This document shows, in pieces, positions 8,259 to 16,497 of a stretch of DNA of 43,004 nt. Position 1 is the first letter of the stretch. Each line of letters opens with the position of its first letter. The position numbers and the translations under genes are program-made. This DNA is from Nonomuraea terrae (GTDB taxonomy: Bacteria > Actinomycetota > Actinomycetes > Streptosporangiales > Streptosporangiaceae). The notes under the pieces were generated by a model. The model had not been told where the DNA came from, ran no database searches, and saw nothing but the letters and a program-made list of their open reading frames with translations. The DNA lies in the NCBI RefSeq assembly GCF_004348995.1, contig NZ_SMKQ01000056.1:1-43004 (forward strand), in the 5' to 3' direction.

Positions 8259-9488
8259 TCAGAAGGTCAGCCCGCACCACGGCTTCGGGCTCCACGACAT
8301 CGCGGCGGCCAGCGCCCGCACCGCGCCGGGGGAGTGCTCGCGCAGCAGCCCCGCCTGCAGGAGCTCGCCGAGCTGGCCGTCGCCCAGGTACGCCGACCCC
8401 AGCGCGGCCACCGGCAGCGTCACGTCCGGCGCGTCGTCCACGGGCCCGCACACCGCGCCCGACGGGCCGGCGGTGAGCCGCCTGCGCCCCGCGTTCCACG
8501 GGCACACGTCGTCCTCGACCTCGATCACCACGTCCACGGGTGCCGCGTACGCGCGGGAGGCCAGCGCCTGGTCCACGTCGACCAGGCGTACCCACAGCTC
8601 GTCCGCCACCTCGGCGCGCAACCGGCGCGGGTCGGCCAGCAGCGCGACGAGCGGGTCGTCCGCCGGGCGGCCGCCCGCCTCCACCCGGGAGATCAGGTCG
8701 CGTTCGAGCACGCTGCGCCACAGGAGGGCGTAGGCCGCCGGATCGGCCGCCTCCAGCTCCTGGAGCTTCAGCTCGCCGTCGGGAAGGCCGTGGGCGTCCC
8801 AGGACGTCTTGACGCGGAAGAGCGCGTAGCCGCGCACGCCGCCGTCGTCCTCGGCCAGCACCGAGCGCAGCGGGCCCGCGCCGCGCTGGTCGTACTCCTC
8901 GTCGGCGAGCACGACGTCCCAGACCAGTTCGGGGCGCTCGTAGCGGCCGGGGCGGCGGGCCACGAGGGAGGCGAACAGCTTCTCCAGGTCGGAACGGACG
9001 TCGGCGGGCTTGACGACCCTGAGCCTGAGCGAGGGGTCCTGCGGCCACTCGCGCACGAACGCCGCATCGGGCTTGCGCAGGTGGAAGGAGAGCTCGCTGC
9101 TGGCCCGGCCGTAGCCGTACCGGCCGTAGATGGAGGCTTCGGAGGCGTAGAGCGCGGCGACGTGCTCGCCGCGCTCGCGCACGTCGGCCAGCTGCGTGCG
9201 CATCAGGGAGGACAGCACGCCGCGGCGCCGGTGGGACGGCAGCACGCTGACCGAGGTGACGCCCGCGACCGGCAGACGTCCGCCGGGGACCGTCATCGAG
9301 AGGCTGAAGGCGGCGGCCGCGCCGACCAGCTGGTCGCCGTCGAAGGCGCCGATCGTGCGATCGAACTCGGTCTGCGCCTTGAACCGTGCGGACTGCTCGG
9401 GATGCGGGGTCCAGCCGAACGCCTCTTCGAGGACGCGGGTGAGTGCCGGCCACTCGGACTCGGCGACCGGACGGATGGGAAACGTCAT
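8259..9488 (-). CDS. eis: GNAT-family N-acetyltransferase, Eis-like
   Basis: 409 aa, the length of Eis (enhanced intracellular survival) proteins, which acetylate amines including aminoglycosides at several positions. Layout: N-terminal GNAT domain with the acetyl-CoA pyrophosphate motif in VTSVSVLPSHRRRGVLSSLM (about residues 79-98), a second GNAT-like domain, and a C-terminal SCP2-like domain. The chain ends in WCGLTF; in mycobacterial Eis the C-terminal Phe carboxylate acts in catalysis, and a terminal Phe is kept here. ATG 9488 fits the family start. Family assignment is strong; substrate is not predictable, and resistance function should not be assumed. Confidence 0.85.
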   Translation of the reverse strand: MTFPIRPVAESEWPALTRVLEEAFGWTPHPEQSARFKAQTEFDRTIGAFDGDQLVGAAAAFSLSMTVPGGRLPVAGVTSVSVLPSHRRRGVLSSLMRTQLADVRERGEHVAALYASEASIYGRYGYGRASSELSFHLRKPDAAFVREWPQDPSLRLRVVKPADVRSDLEKLFASLVARRPGRYERPELVWDVVLADEEYDQRGAGPLRSVLAEDDGGVRGYALFRVKTSWDAHGLPDGELKLQELEAADPAAYALLWRSVLERDLISRVEAGGRPADDPLVALLADPRRLRAEVADELWVRLVDVDQALASRAYAAPVDVVIEVEDDVCPWNAGRRRLTAGPSGAVCGPVDDAPDVTLPVAALGSAYLGDGQLGELLQAGLLREHSPGAVRALAAAMSWSPKPWCGLTF

Positions 9489-9606
9489 CTGTCCACGTTA
9501 TGAGCGGGCAAAGCGGATGGGCCACCGAATATCCGTGCTTAACGATCAAGGCGTTGGTCAAGTGGGCTGCCCAAACATGGGTGAGACCGATACAGTCAGG
9601 CGCATC

Positions 9607-10722
9607 ATGAGTTCCCGTACGGCGCCGCTGATCCCGCCCCGGGTCCGCGCTGTACTGGTGCGGGTTCCTTTTCTGGTGCCTATTGTCCGGTTTGTTCGGC
9701 GGGTGCTGCTGGCCCGCAACCGCAACCTGCTCGTCACGCTGGTCACGCTGGCCCTGGTCATCGGGGTGCTCGCGGCCGAAGTCTCGACCGAGTGGTTCTC
9801 ACCGTCGCTGCTCATCCTCGTCACCCTGGTCGGCGGGCTCCAGCTCCGGCTGCGCAGCCTTGTCAAGCTCCTGGTGGGCGTGGGCGCCTCGCTCGGCTAC
9901 ATCGCCTTCACGCTGGGGGCGAACCGGATCGGCCTGGGGCTGACCGTCACCATCGTGTTCACCACCGTGCTCGCCGTGCTCATGGCCCGCACCAGGGGCA
10001 AGCTCGGCGTGCAGGGGCTGCGCGGCGACGCGATGCTGCTGGAGCTGCGCGACCGGCTCAAGAGCCAGGGCGAGCTGCCGCCGCTGCCCAAGGACTGGGG
10101 CGGCAAGGTCGTGCTCAAGCAGGCGGGCGGTTCTTCGTTCGGCGGCGACTTCCTCGTCTCCATGCGCGACGACGACTCCGTCGAGATCGCGCTGGTCGAC
10201 GTCTCCGGGAAGGGCGTCGACGCCGGCACCAGGGCGCTGCTGCTGTCGGGCACGTTCGGCGGGCTGCTCGGCTCCGTCGACGACTTCCTGCCCGCGTGCA
10301 ACGCCTACCTGCACCGCCAGCGCGGCGACGAAGGCTTCGTGACCGCGGTCCACGTACGCCTCGACCTCGCCACCGGCGACTACACGATCACCTCGGCCGG
10401 GCATCCGCCGGTGGTGAAGTTCGACGCGGGCACGGGCAACTGGCAGACCGCCTCGGCCAAGGGCGTGGTGCTCGGCGTCGTGCCCGACCTGCACTGCGAG
10501 CCCGACAGCGGCACCCTGCGCAAGGGCGACGCGCTGCTGCTCTACACCGACGGGCTGATCGAGCAGCCCGGGCGCGACATCGACGCCGGTCTCGACCGGC
10601 TGCTCGGCGAGGCCGAGCGGCTGCTGCCGTCGGGCTTCCGCGACGGCGCCCGCGCGCTGGTCAACGCCATGGCCTCGGGTCACAACGACGACTGCGCGCT
10701 GGTCCTCATCTGGCGTCCATGA
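9607..10722 (+). CDS. Membrane PP2C/SpoIIE-type Ser phosphatase (RsbU-like)
   Basis: 371 aa from ATG 9607; an in-frame ATG at 9577 would add ten residues. N-terminal third: basic segment, then three to four hydrophobic helices (roughly residues 38-135). C-terminal two thirds: SpoIIE/PP2C phosphatase with GGDFLVSM, metal-binding VDVSGKGVDAG, TSAGHPPVV, YTDGLIE and HNDDCALVL. Members usually dephosphorylate anti-sigma factor antagonists, thereby releasing stress or developmental sigma factors. There is no GAF/PAS sensor, so any signal would be read by the membrane part. No anti-sigma partner lies beside it, although an anti-sigma-like ATPase is encoded near 33.6-34.1 kb. Family secure, partner inferred. 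Confidence 0.88.
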   Translation: MSSRTAPLIPPRVRAVLVRVPFLVPIVRFVRRVLLARNRNLLVTLVTLALVIGVLAAEVSTEWFSPSLLILVTLVGGLQLRLRSLVKLLVGVGASLGYIAFTLGANRIGLGLTVTIVFTTVLAVLMARTRGKLGVQGLRGDAMLLELRDRLKSQGELPPLPKDWGGKVVLKQAGGSSFGGDFLVSMRDDDSVEIALVDVSGKGVDAGTRALLLSGTFGGLLGSVDDFLPACNAYLHRQRGDEGFVTAVHVRLDLATGDYTITSAGHPPVVKFDAGTGNWQTASAKGVVLGVVPDLHCEPDSGTLRKGDALLLYTDGLIEQPGRDIDAGLDRLLGEAERLLPSGFRDGARALVNAMASGHNDDCALVLIWRP

Positions 10723-10796
10723 CGTTTCACACGGGTCAGGTCGTGATGCCGGTCACTGGCCGGGGGCTCGCCTTGCCTGAAATCCTCTAGGGCGTC

Positions 10797-10832
10797 GGGC
10801 TCCGGTGGAGCGGCGCGGCTCCGCCGGAGCCC
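10797..10832. terminator. Bidirectional hairpin between phosphatase and LuxR genes
   Basis: Near-perfect inverted repeat GGGCTCCGGTGGAGC / GGCTCCGCCGGAGCCC in the gap between converging genes, ending one base before the LuxR-family stop codon. Confidence 0.7.
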
Positions 10833-10833
10833 T

Positions 10834-11430
10834 TCACAGCCACCCGTAGTCACTGGCGATGCGCACGGCGTCGAGCCGGTTGCGCGCGCCGGTCTTGCAC
10901 ATGATCCGCGACAGGTGGTTGCGGACGGTGCCGACCGACAGGAAGAGCTCGTCGGCGATCTCCGCGGAACGCGCGCCGCCCGCGGCGATGCGCAGTACGT
11001 CGAGCTCCCGCCTGGTCAGCGGGTTGGTCGCGCACTTGAGCGCGGCCACGGCGACCTCCGCCTCGATGGCCCGGTGTCCCGCGGCGACCTGGCGCACGCC
11101 CTCGGCCAGGCGCTCCGGCGCCACGCAGAGGCTCATGAAGCCCAGCGCCGGCCCGGCGAGCGCCTCGCGCACCTGAGCGGGGTTGGGGTGGGCCGACAGG
11201 ATGAGCACCCGGCAGCGCGGCACCTGCTCGGCGAGCAGGCCGACCGCGGGAGGGCCGGGCAGGTCGAGGTCGACGACGGCCACATCGGCCTCGCCGGCCA
11301 GCGCGGCGCCGACCACCTCATCCGCGTGCCCGACCTCGGCGACGACGCACAGGCCGGGCTCGGTTTCGAGGGTGGCGAGCAGGCCACGGCGCACCAAGAG
11401 CAGGTGTTCGGCAATGAGTATCCGGATCAA
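10834..11430 (-). CDS. Orphan NarL/LuxR-type response regulator with atypical receiver
   Basis: 198 aa, DesR-like: receiver domain (residues 1-115) and C-terminal LuxR helix-turn-helix (about 135-195; TRRELDVLRIAAGG ... SVGTVRNHLSRIM). TTG 11430 is chosen because GAGGGGGA lies just before it. The phospho-acceptor Asp54 is present, but the acidic pair near residues 8-9 is Glu-His and the conserved Lys near residue 105 is missing (GFMSLCVAPE instead of G-Y-LLKD). Phosphorylation may therefore be weak or absent. No histidine kinase is adjacent. Function as a DNA-binding regulator is secure; target and signal unknown. Confidence 0.88.
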   Translation of the reverse strand: MIRILIAEHLLLVRRGLLATLETEPGLCVVAEVGHADEVVGAALAGEADVAVVDLDLPGPPAVGLLAEQVPRCRVLILSAHPNPAQVREALAGPALGFMSLCVAPERLAEGVRQVAAGHRAIEAEVAVAALKCATNPLTRRELDVLRIAAGGARSAEIADELFLSVGTVRNHLSRIMCKTGARNRLDAVRIASDYGWL

Positions 11431-11582
11431 GACGTCCCCCTCGTTCGTCTCCTAGGGTGATCGTTTGATTGCGCACTGTCAATGCTCTCTCAAGCTGGCC
11501 AGCCGTGAGCTGTGCGGGTTTCGACTACTCTGGGGTCATCGGACTCCTCGTCCTCCCTGTCGTCTGCCTGGAGCGCGCCTAG

Positions 11583-12887
11583 ATGAACTGGCTCTATGTC
11601 GTGGGGATCGTCCTCTTCCTCCTCGGCCTGATGTTCTCCATCGCGCTGCACGAGCTCGGCCACCTCGTGCCCGCCAAGATCTTCGGTGTCCGGGTGACCC
11701 AGTACATGGTGGGCTTCGGCTCCACGGCCTGGTCACGGCGCAAGGGCGAGACCGAGTACGGCATCAAGTGGATCCCGTTCGGCGGCTACATCCGCATGAT
11801 CGGCATGCTGCCGCCGCGGCCCGGCGACGATCCCACCAAGGTCAGGAGCACCGCGACGGGGCCGTTCCAGGGCCTCATCGAGTCGGCCCGCGAGGCCGCG
11901 CAGGAAGAGGTGCGGCCGGGCGACGAAGACCGTGTCTTCTACCGCAAGAAGTGGTGGCAGAAGGTCATCATCATGTCCGGCGGGCCGCTGATGAACTTCG
12001 TGCTCGCGTTCGTGTTCTTCAGCATCCTGCTCGTCGGCATCGGCCTGCCCGGCTGGGCGCCGATCGTCTCGCCCGACACCAGCACGTGCGTCATCCCGGT
12101 CACCGAGCAGCGCACCGACTGCAGGTCCGGCGACCGGCCCACGCCCGCCGCGCAGGCCGGTCTGAAGCCCGGCGACCGCCTGGTCTCCTTCGACGGCCAG
12201 AAGATCGCCTCCTGGGACGACGCGACCCGCCTGATCCGCTCCCACGGCGCCGGCGCCGTGCAGCTCGGCATCGTCCGCGACGGGCAGCCCATGACCCTGG
12301 GCGTCACGCTCATCGCGCAGGACCGCCCCAACCCCGACGACCCGGAAAAGATCGACAAGAATGTCGGCTTCCTCGGCGTGCTGCCCACCGAGGTCATGGA
12401 GAAGCAGAGCATGGGCCAGGTCGTCGGCTACATGGGCGAGCTGACGGCCAGGGTGGCGGGTTCGCTGCTCAACCTGCCGGAGAAGATGGTCGGCGTCTGG
12501 CACGCGGCCTTCTCCGGCGAGGAGCGCGACCCCGAGGGCCCGGTGGGCGTGGTCGGCGCGGGCCGCATGGGCGGTGAGATCCTCGCCTCCGACCTGTCGG
12601 CCGAGAAGAAGATCGCCATCTTCGTCAACCTGCTGGCCGGCTTCAACCTGGCGATCGGCATGTTCAACCTCATCCCGCTGCTCCCGCTCGACGGCGGCCA
12701 CATCGCGGGCGGCCTGTGGGAGGGCGTCAAGCGGGCGTACGCCAAGATCATGCGGCGGCCGGAGCCCGGCTACGTGGACATCGCGAAGGTGCTGCCGCTG
12801 ACCTACGCGATCGCGCTCGTCATGATGATCATGGCAGGCCTGCTCGTCTACGCCGACCTGGTCAACCCGCTCACGCTGACGAACTGA
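11583..12887 (+). CDS. Site-2 intramembrane metalloprotease (RseP/Rip1-like, M50)
   Basis: 434 aa membrane protease that cuts anti-sigma factors or other membrane proteins within the bilayer. Zinc motif HELGH at residues 23-27 in the first helix, FGGY segment around 65-70, a central PDZ domain (about 180-255, containing AAQAGLKPGDRLVSFDG), and NLIPLLPLDGGH, the third zinc ligand region, in a later helix. ATG 11583 follows a 150-bp gap. In many actinomycetes this gene sits between dxr and ispG; neither is here. A small MmcQ-like gene follows after nine bases and is probably co-transcribed. Family very secure. Confidence 0.93.
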   Translation: MNWLYVVGIVLFLLGLMFSIALHELGHLVPAKIFGVRVTQYMVGFGSTAWSRRKGETEYGIKWIPFGGYIRMIGMLPPRPGDDPTKVRSTATGPFQGLIESAREAAQEEVRPGDEDRVFYRKKWWQKVIIMSGGPLMNFVLAFVFFSILLVGIGLPGWAPIVSPDTSTCVIPVTEQRTDCRSGDRPTPAAQAGLKPGDRLVSFDGQKIASWDDATRLIRSHGAGAVQLGIVRDGQPMTLGVTLIAQDRPNPDDPEKIDKNVGFLGVLPTEVMEKQSMGQVVGYMGELTARVAGSLLNLPEKMVGVWHAAFSGEERDPEGPVGVVGAGRMGGEILASDLSAEKKIAIFVNLLAGFNLAIGMFNLIPLLPLDGGHIAGGLWEGVKRAYAKIMRRPEPGYVDIAKVLPLTYAIALVMMIMAGLLVYADLVNPLTLTN

Positions 12888-12896
12888 GGCCCGGCC

Positions 12897-13250
12897 GTGG
12901 ACGCGCTCGACCGGCTGCGCGCCTTCTGCCTGGCACTGCCCGAGACCACCGAACGCCTCTCCCACGGGGAGCCGGTGTGGTTCGTCCGCGGCAAGAAGGC
13001 GTTCGTGATGTTCGCCGACCACCACCACGACGACCGCCTGGCCTTCTGGTGCGCGGCCCCCGCGGGAGCGCAGGAGGCGCTCGTGGGCAGCGACCCCGAG
13101 CGCTTCTTCCGCCCGCCGTACGTCGGGCACCGGGGGTGGGCAGGGGTCTATCTCGACGTGCCGGAGGTCGGCTGGGACGAGGTGGCGGAGCTGGTCGCCG
13201 ACGCCTACCGCCAGGTCGCCCCCAGGTCGCTGATCGCCCGGTTGCCCTGA
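12897..13250 (+). CDS. MmcQ/YjbR-family protein
   Basis: 117 aa from GTG 12897, nine bases after the protease stop. N-terminus LDRLRAFCLALPETTERLSHGEPVWFVRGKKAFVMF is the hallmark of the MmcQ/YjbR family (DNA-binding-like fold, no established enzyme activity); PPYVGHRGWAGVYLD later is also typical. Length is normal. Likely translated from the protease transcript. Five bases separate its stop from that of the converging secreted protein gene, so no terminator fits between. Function of the family is not defined. Confidence 0.85.
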   Translation: MDALDRLRAFCLALPETTERLSHGEPVWFVRGKKAFVMFADHHHDDRLAFWCAAPAGAQEALVGSDPERFFRPPYVGHRGWAGVYLDVPEVGWDEVAELVADAYRQVAPRSLIARLP

Positions 13251-13255
13251 CGCGT

Positions 13256-14212
13256 TCAGTTCATCGAGATGTGCACGTGGTCGTAGTGGTTCTCGGTGAC
13301 GCTGCCGCGGTCCGACATCGCGCGCCAGCCGGAGCCCTGGTTGATGCGCTGCTTCCAGATCACGTACTTGACGCCGAGCTTGTCCTTGTTCTTGAGGGCC
13401 CAGGCGGCGATCCGGTCGCCGAGCGCGTTGTCGGCGGCGGTGGGCATCGCGCCGCCGGCGCTCATCATGAAGTCGCACGCCCGCCCCAGCGGGTGCTCGC
13501 CGCTGGAGCCGGAACGGAAGCAGCCCACCGCGAACGGCAGCGCGAAGTTCTTCTCCACCTGCTCCTTCATCAGCCGCGTGCGGGCGGTGATGTTGTCGGA
13601 GCCCGTGGGCAGCTCAGGCGCCCAGGAGCCGTCGGTGTTCCGTCCGCTCCCGTACGGCACCAGGTCCTCGAGCTTGTCCTCGATGTCGTCGATGACGCCT
13701 TCGGCCTCGTCGCGCTGGTCGGCCACCTCGGCGGCGTCGGCGCCGATCTGCCGCGCCAGCGCCGCGGCCTCCTCGCTGGCCTTCTTCTTCTCGTCACGCG
13801 CCCTGGCGATGCCCTGGACGACGGCCTGCTGCTCGGCCGTGAGCTGTTCGAGCAGCGCGATGTCGGAGGTGCTGGTCGGCAGCAGCATGCCGGCCAGGGA
13901 AGGGTCGGCGTTCTGGTAGCGCAGCCGGGCGATCTCGGCCACCCGCTGCTCGGCGGTCACGAGCGTCTGCTCGGCGGTGGCCAGCCGTTCCTTGGCCGTC
14001 TTGGCGGCCTCACGGGCCTTGGCCAGCTCGACCCGCTTGAGGTTGTAGGTCTCGATGAGCTTGTCGACCTTGGTGTTGAGCCGCTTGAGCTGGGTGCGCA
14101 GCTCGGACTCCGTCGGTTTGGGCGCGGCCGAGGCCGGTGCCGTCGGCAGGACGGCGACGGCTGCGGCGGTGACGAGGCCAAGGGCGAAAATCGCGGGGGA
14201 CGAAGCCGCCAC
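13256..14212 (-). CDS. Secreted coiled-coil protein with C-terminal M15-like domain
   Basis: 318 aa. Start GTG 14212, with GAGAGGAA eight bases before; an upstream in-frame ATG at 14356 lies inside the riboswitch and is rejected. Signal peptide (about residues 5-31: hydrophobic stretch ending ASA-AP), a long coiled coil (about 35-190, rich in Ala, Glu, Lys, Arg), then a compact C-terminal domain (about 205-318). That domain has SGEHPLGRACD with His240 and Asp247, and ends ENHYDHVHISMN with His312 and His314. This H-x6-D ... H-x-H layout resembles zinc DD-peptidases of the M15 group, although catalysis is unproven. The coiled coil recalls NlpC/P60 and FtsX-linked cell-wall hydrolases. Together with the c-di-AMP riboswitch, I infer a role in wall remodelling or resuscitation. 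Confidence 0.75.
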   Translation of the reverse strand: MAASSPAIFALGLVTAAAVAVLPTAPASAAPKPTESELRTQLKRLNTKVDKLIETYNLKRVELAKAREAAKTAKERLATAEQTLVTAEQRVAEIARLRYQNADPSLAGMLLPTSTSDIALLEQLTAEQQAVVQGIARARDEKKKASEEAAALARQIGADAAEVADQRDEAEGVIDDIEDKLEDLVPYGSGRNTDGSWAPELPTGSDNITARTRLMKEQVEKNFALPFAVGCFRSGSSGEHPLGRACDFMMSAGGAMPTAADNALGDRIAAWALKNKDKLGVKYVIWKQRINQGSGWRAMSDRGSVTENHYDHVHISMN

Positions 14213-14232
14213 GTAGGTGTTCCTCTCCCTCT

Positions 14233-14375
14233 TGCCGGCCGGGTTAGCTGACGGGTTCGGGTATGGGAGGCGCGTCCCTACCACCGAAGTGGATTCACCC
14301 CAGTGCGGATTGGGTCCCCGGCTCCCGGGCGACGCGCCCGGAATTAGGCGATGCACCGGCTGTTACGGCCGGTGC
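14233..14375 (-). promoter_or_regulatory. ydaO/yuaA-type c-di-AMP riboswitch
   Basis: Leader RNA of the secreted coiled-coil gene. Reading the minus strand, the conserved blocks appear in the right order: GGGGACCCAATCC, GGGGTGAATC, a short hairpin (CCACTTCGGTGG), TAGGGACGCG, then CCGAACCCGTCAGCTAACC, and a GGC end. These are hallmarks of the ydaO class, which binds cyclic di-AMP. A perfect hairpin GCACCGGC/GCCGGTGC (14353-14375) precedes the core and may be part of it or a separate element. The ribosome site of the downstream gene follows about 10-20 bases after the aptamer. In actinomycetes this class commonly controls cell-wall hydrolase genes, and high c-di-AMP usually lowers expression. 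Outer boundaries are approximate. Confidence 0.85.
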
Positions 14376-14391
14376 ATAAGGGGATATTAGT

Positions 14392-14442
14392 GGTAGATCA
14401 CGAGTCATGCGACCTTAAGTAGAAATCTATTAGTGATCTACC
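14392..14442. terminator. Inverted repeat at the end of galT
   Basis: Perfect 10-bp arms GGTAGATCAC (14392-14401) and GTGATCTACC (14433-14442). One arm contains the last codons of galT. The loop is long (31 bases) and AT-rich, so this may be a galT terminator or an operator just upstream of the riboswitch gene promoter. Confidence 0.4.
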
Positions 14443-15503
14443 TGTGATCGAAGCATGCGTGCGGCCTCCTCCGGCCGTACGTCGTTGACGAACGCGCCCA
14501 TCGCCGACTCCGAGCCCGCCAGGAACTTGAGCTTGCCCGGCGCCCGCCGGATGCTGAACAGCTCCAGGTGCAGATAGGCCAGCTCACGCCCGTGCCGCAC
14601 CGGCGCCTGGTGCCAGGCCGAGATGTACGGCATCACGACCCCGAACAGCCCGTCGAACGCCCGCAGCACCGAGGTGTACAGGGGTGCGAACGCCGCCCGC
14701 TCCTCCTCGGTGAGCGCGGCCAGGTCGGGCACCTGCCGGTGGGGGTAGATGTGCACCTCGAACGGCCAGCGCGCGGCGGCCGGCACGAACGCCGTCCACA
14801 GCTCGTTGGCGGCCACCACGCGCGTGCCCGCCTTCCGCTCGGCGGCCAGCACGTCGGCGAACAGGTTGCCGTCGTAGCGGCTCGCGGCGCCGAGTTGCAG
14901 CCTGGTCCTCGGGGTGACGTACGGGTAGGCGTAGATCTGGCCGTGCGGGTGGGAGATCGTGATGCCGATCTCCTCGCCCCGGTTCTCGAAGCAGAAGACC
15001 TGCTCCACGCCCTCGATCCCGGACAGCTCGGCGGTCCGGTCCGCCCATGCCTCCATGACCAGCTCCACCTGCTCGTCGGAGAGCTTGGAGAAGGAGGAGG
15101 AGTGGTCGGAGGTGAAGCACACCACCTCACACCGCCCCACCCCCGGTCGGACCTCGCTCAGCCCGCCCACATCCTCATAAGTCCCGAGATTTCCGGAGAA
15201 GGAGGGGAAGCGGTTCTCGAACACGACCACGTCGTAGTCGTACGCCGGGATCTCGGTGGAGTGGGTGTCGGTCGACGGGCACAGCGGGCACTCCGCGGTG
15301 CCCCCGGTCGGCAGGAACGTCCGCGTCTGCCGGTGCCCGGCGATCGCGATCCACTCCTCGGTCAGCGGGTCGTAGCGCAGCTCCGAGGCCACCGGCCGGG
15401 GGTCGAGCGTCCGGCGGTCGATCGCGCTCCGGTCGGCGTCGTCGCGCCGGTCGAAGTAGATCAGCTCTCGGCCGTCGGCCAGGTGGGTGATGGTGCGCTT
15501 CAA
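14430..15503 (-). CDS. galT: Galactose-1-phosphate uridylyltransferase
   Basis: 357 aa; transfers UMP between UDP-glucose and galactose-1-phosphate in the Leloir pathway. Zinc-binding CPLC at 72-75, and active site HPHGQ at 185-189 with nucleophile His187; ENRFPS and ELWTAFVPAAARWPFEVHIYP are typical. TTG 15503 is the start: its TTGA overlaps the stop of the deoR-type gene, and GGAGGG lies about six bases ahead. Translation is therefore coupled to the regulator. galK and galE, usual partners, do not follow; the next gene downstream is the riboswitch-controlled one. Very secure. Confidence 0.95.
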   Translation of the reverse strand: MKRTITHLADGRELIYFDRRDDADRSAIDRRTLDPRPVASELRYDPLTEEWIAIAGHRQTRTFLPTGGTAECPLCPSTDTHSTEIPAYDYDVVVFENRFPSFSGNLGTYEDVGGLSEVRPGVGRCEVVCFTSDHSSSFSKLSDEQVELVMEAWADRTAELSGIEGVEQVFCFENRGEEIGITISHPHGQIYAYPYVTPRTRLQLGAASRYDGNLFADVLAAERKAGTRVVAANELWTAFVPAAARWPFEVHIYPHRQVPDLAALTEEERAAFAPLYTSVLRAFDGLFGVVMPYISAWHQAPVRHGRELAYLHLELFSIRRAPGKLKFLAGSESAMGAFVNDVRPEEAARMLRSQVDH

Positions 15504-16279
15504 GACGAGCCCTCCGCGATGATCAGTTCTCCGGCCCGTTCGGCCAGCTCGGTGCGTGCGTCCTCCGGCAGCCCCGCGTCGCTGACGACCACGTCGGCCT
15601 CGCTCAGCTCGGCGATGGTGCTGATGCCGACGGTGTTCCACTTGGTGTGGTCGGCGGGGACGACCAGCCGGTGCGCGGCCGCCACCAACTCCCTGTCGGT
15701 CTCCGACTCCAGCAGGTTGGGCGTGGTGAACCCGGCCCGTACGCTCATCCCGTGCACGCCCAGGAAGAGCGTGTCGACGTGCAGGCGGCGGATCGCGGCC
15801 ACGGCCACCGGCCCCACCAGCGCGTCCGACGGAGTGCGTACGCCGCCCGTCAGCACCACCGTGCGGTCAGGACGCGGATTGCGGTGGAAGACCTCGGCGA
15901 GGGGGATCGAGTTGGTGATGACCGTCAGCTCGGGCACGCCGATCAGGTGATGGGCCAGTGCCCACGTCGTGGTGCCGGCCGACAGCGCCACGGCCGTGCC
16001 CGGCCGCACGAGCTTGGCGGCCTCGCGGGCGATGGCCTCCTTCTCCTGCTGCTGGCGGGCGGACTTGGCGGTGAACCCCGGCTCCTCGGTGGAGCCGGGC
16101 CCGACGGCGGTCGCGCCGCCGTGCACCTTTTCCAGCAGCCCGCGCTCGGCCAGCACCTCGAGGTCGCGGCGGATGGTCATGTCGGAGACGCCGAGCTCGC
16201 GTACGAGGTCGGCCACGCGGACCCCGCCGTGGCTGCGTACGCGCTCGAGGATCGCCTGCTGCCGCTGCTGTGCGAGCAC
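15500..16279 (-). CDS. DeoR-family transcriptional regulator of the gal operon
   Basis: 259 aa. N-terminal DeoR winged helix (about residues 3-57; QQAILERVRSHGGVRVADLVRELGVSDMTIRRDLEVLAERGLL), followed by a sugar-phosphate-sensing DeoRC domain with SAGTTTWALA, ITNS and GGV motifs. GTG 16279 is preferred over an ATG five codons upstream because AAGGAG (16285-16290) is ideally placed for it. It overlaps galT by four bases, so it very probably senses a galactose-related phosphate and represses its own operon. Divergent from the bL37 gene; the operator should lie in 16280-16413. Confidence 0.92.
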   Translation of the reverse strand: MLAQQRQQAILERVRSHGGVRVADLVRELGVSDMTIRRDLEVLAERGLLEKVHGGATAVGPGSTEEPGFTAKSARQQQEKEAIAREAAKLVRPGTAVALSAGTTTWALAHHLIGVPELTVITNSIPLAEVFHRNPRPDRTVVLTGGVRTPSDALVGPVAVAAIRRLHVDTLFLGVHGMSVRAGFTTPNLLESETDRELVAAAHRLVVPADHTKWNTVGISTIAELSEADVVVSDAGLPEDARTELAERAGELIIAEGSS

Positions 16280-16413
16280 GCCCGCTCCTTCCAACAGATT
16301 CCACCAAATTATGACACGTATTTGTTGAGGAATGTTAGTTCAGTGCGGACTGCTTGCGCAGGTCGATCGGGGAGAGAGACGTTGGTGACAACTCGACGAC
16401 CGGAGGCGAGCTC

Positions 16414-16491
16414 ATGGCGAGACGCGCGCGCAAGGGCAGGGCACGCAAGAAGAAGAAGGCCAACCACGGCAAGCGTCCCACGGCCAAGTGA
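16414..16491 (+). CDS. Ribosomal protein bL37
   Basis: 25-aa, extremely basic peptide MARRARKGRARKKKKANHGK ending RPTAK. The KKxANHGKRP core is the signature of actinobacterial 50S protein bL37, first recognised in mycobacterial ribosome structures. GGAGG (16402-16406) lies seven bases before ATG 16414, an excellent ribosome site. It is far too short for standard gene callers and is often missed. Divergent from the deoR-galT operon and followed by a GC hairpin shared with trpB2. It would sit in the large subunit, contacting rRNA. Match is from memory of the family. Confidence 0.85.
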   Translation: MARRARKGRARKKKKANHGKRPTAK

Positions 16492-16497
16492 CGCGGG

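Noticed and set aside
8221..8733. Plus-strand protein opposite eis
   Set aside because: Ser/Arg/Pro-rich translation of the eis antisense strand with no domain.
14213..14356. Longer N-terminus for the secreted coiled-coil protein starting at ATG 14356
   Set aside because: This stretch is the riboswitch; GTG 14212 has a proper ribosome site and yields a clean signal peptide.
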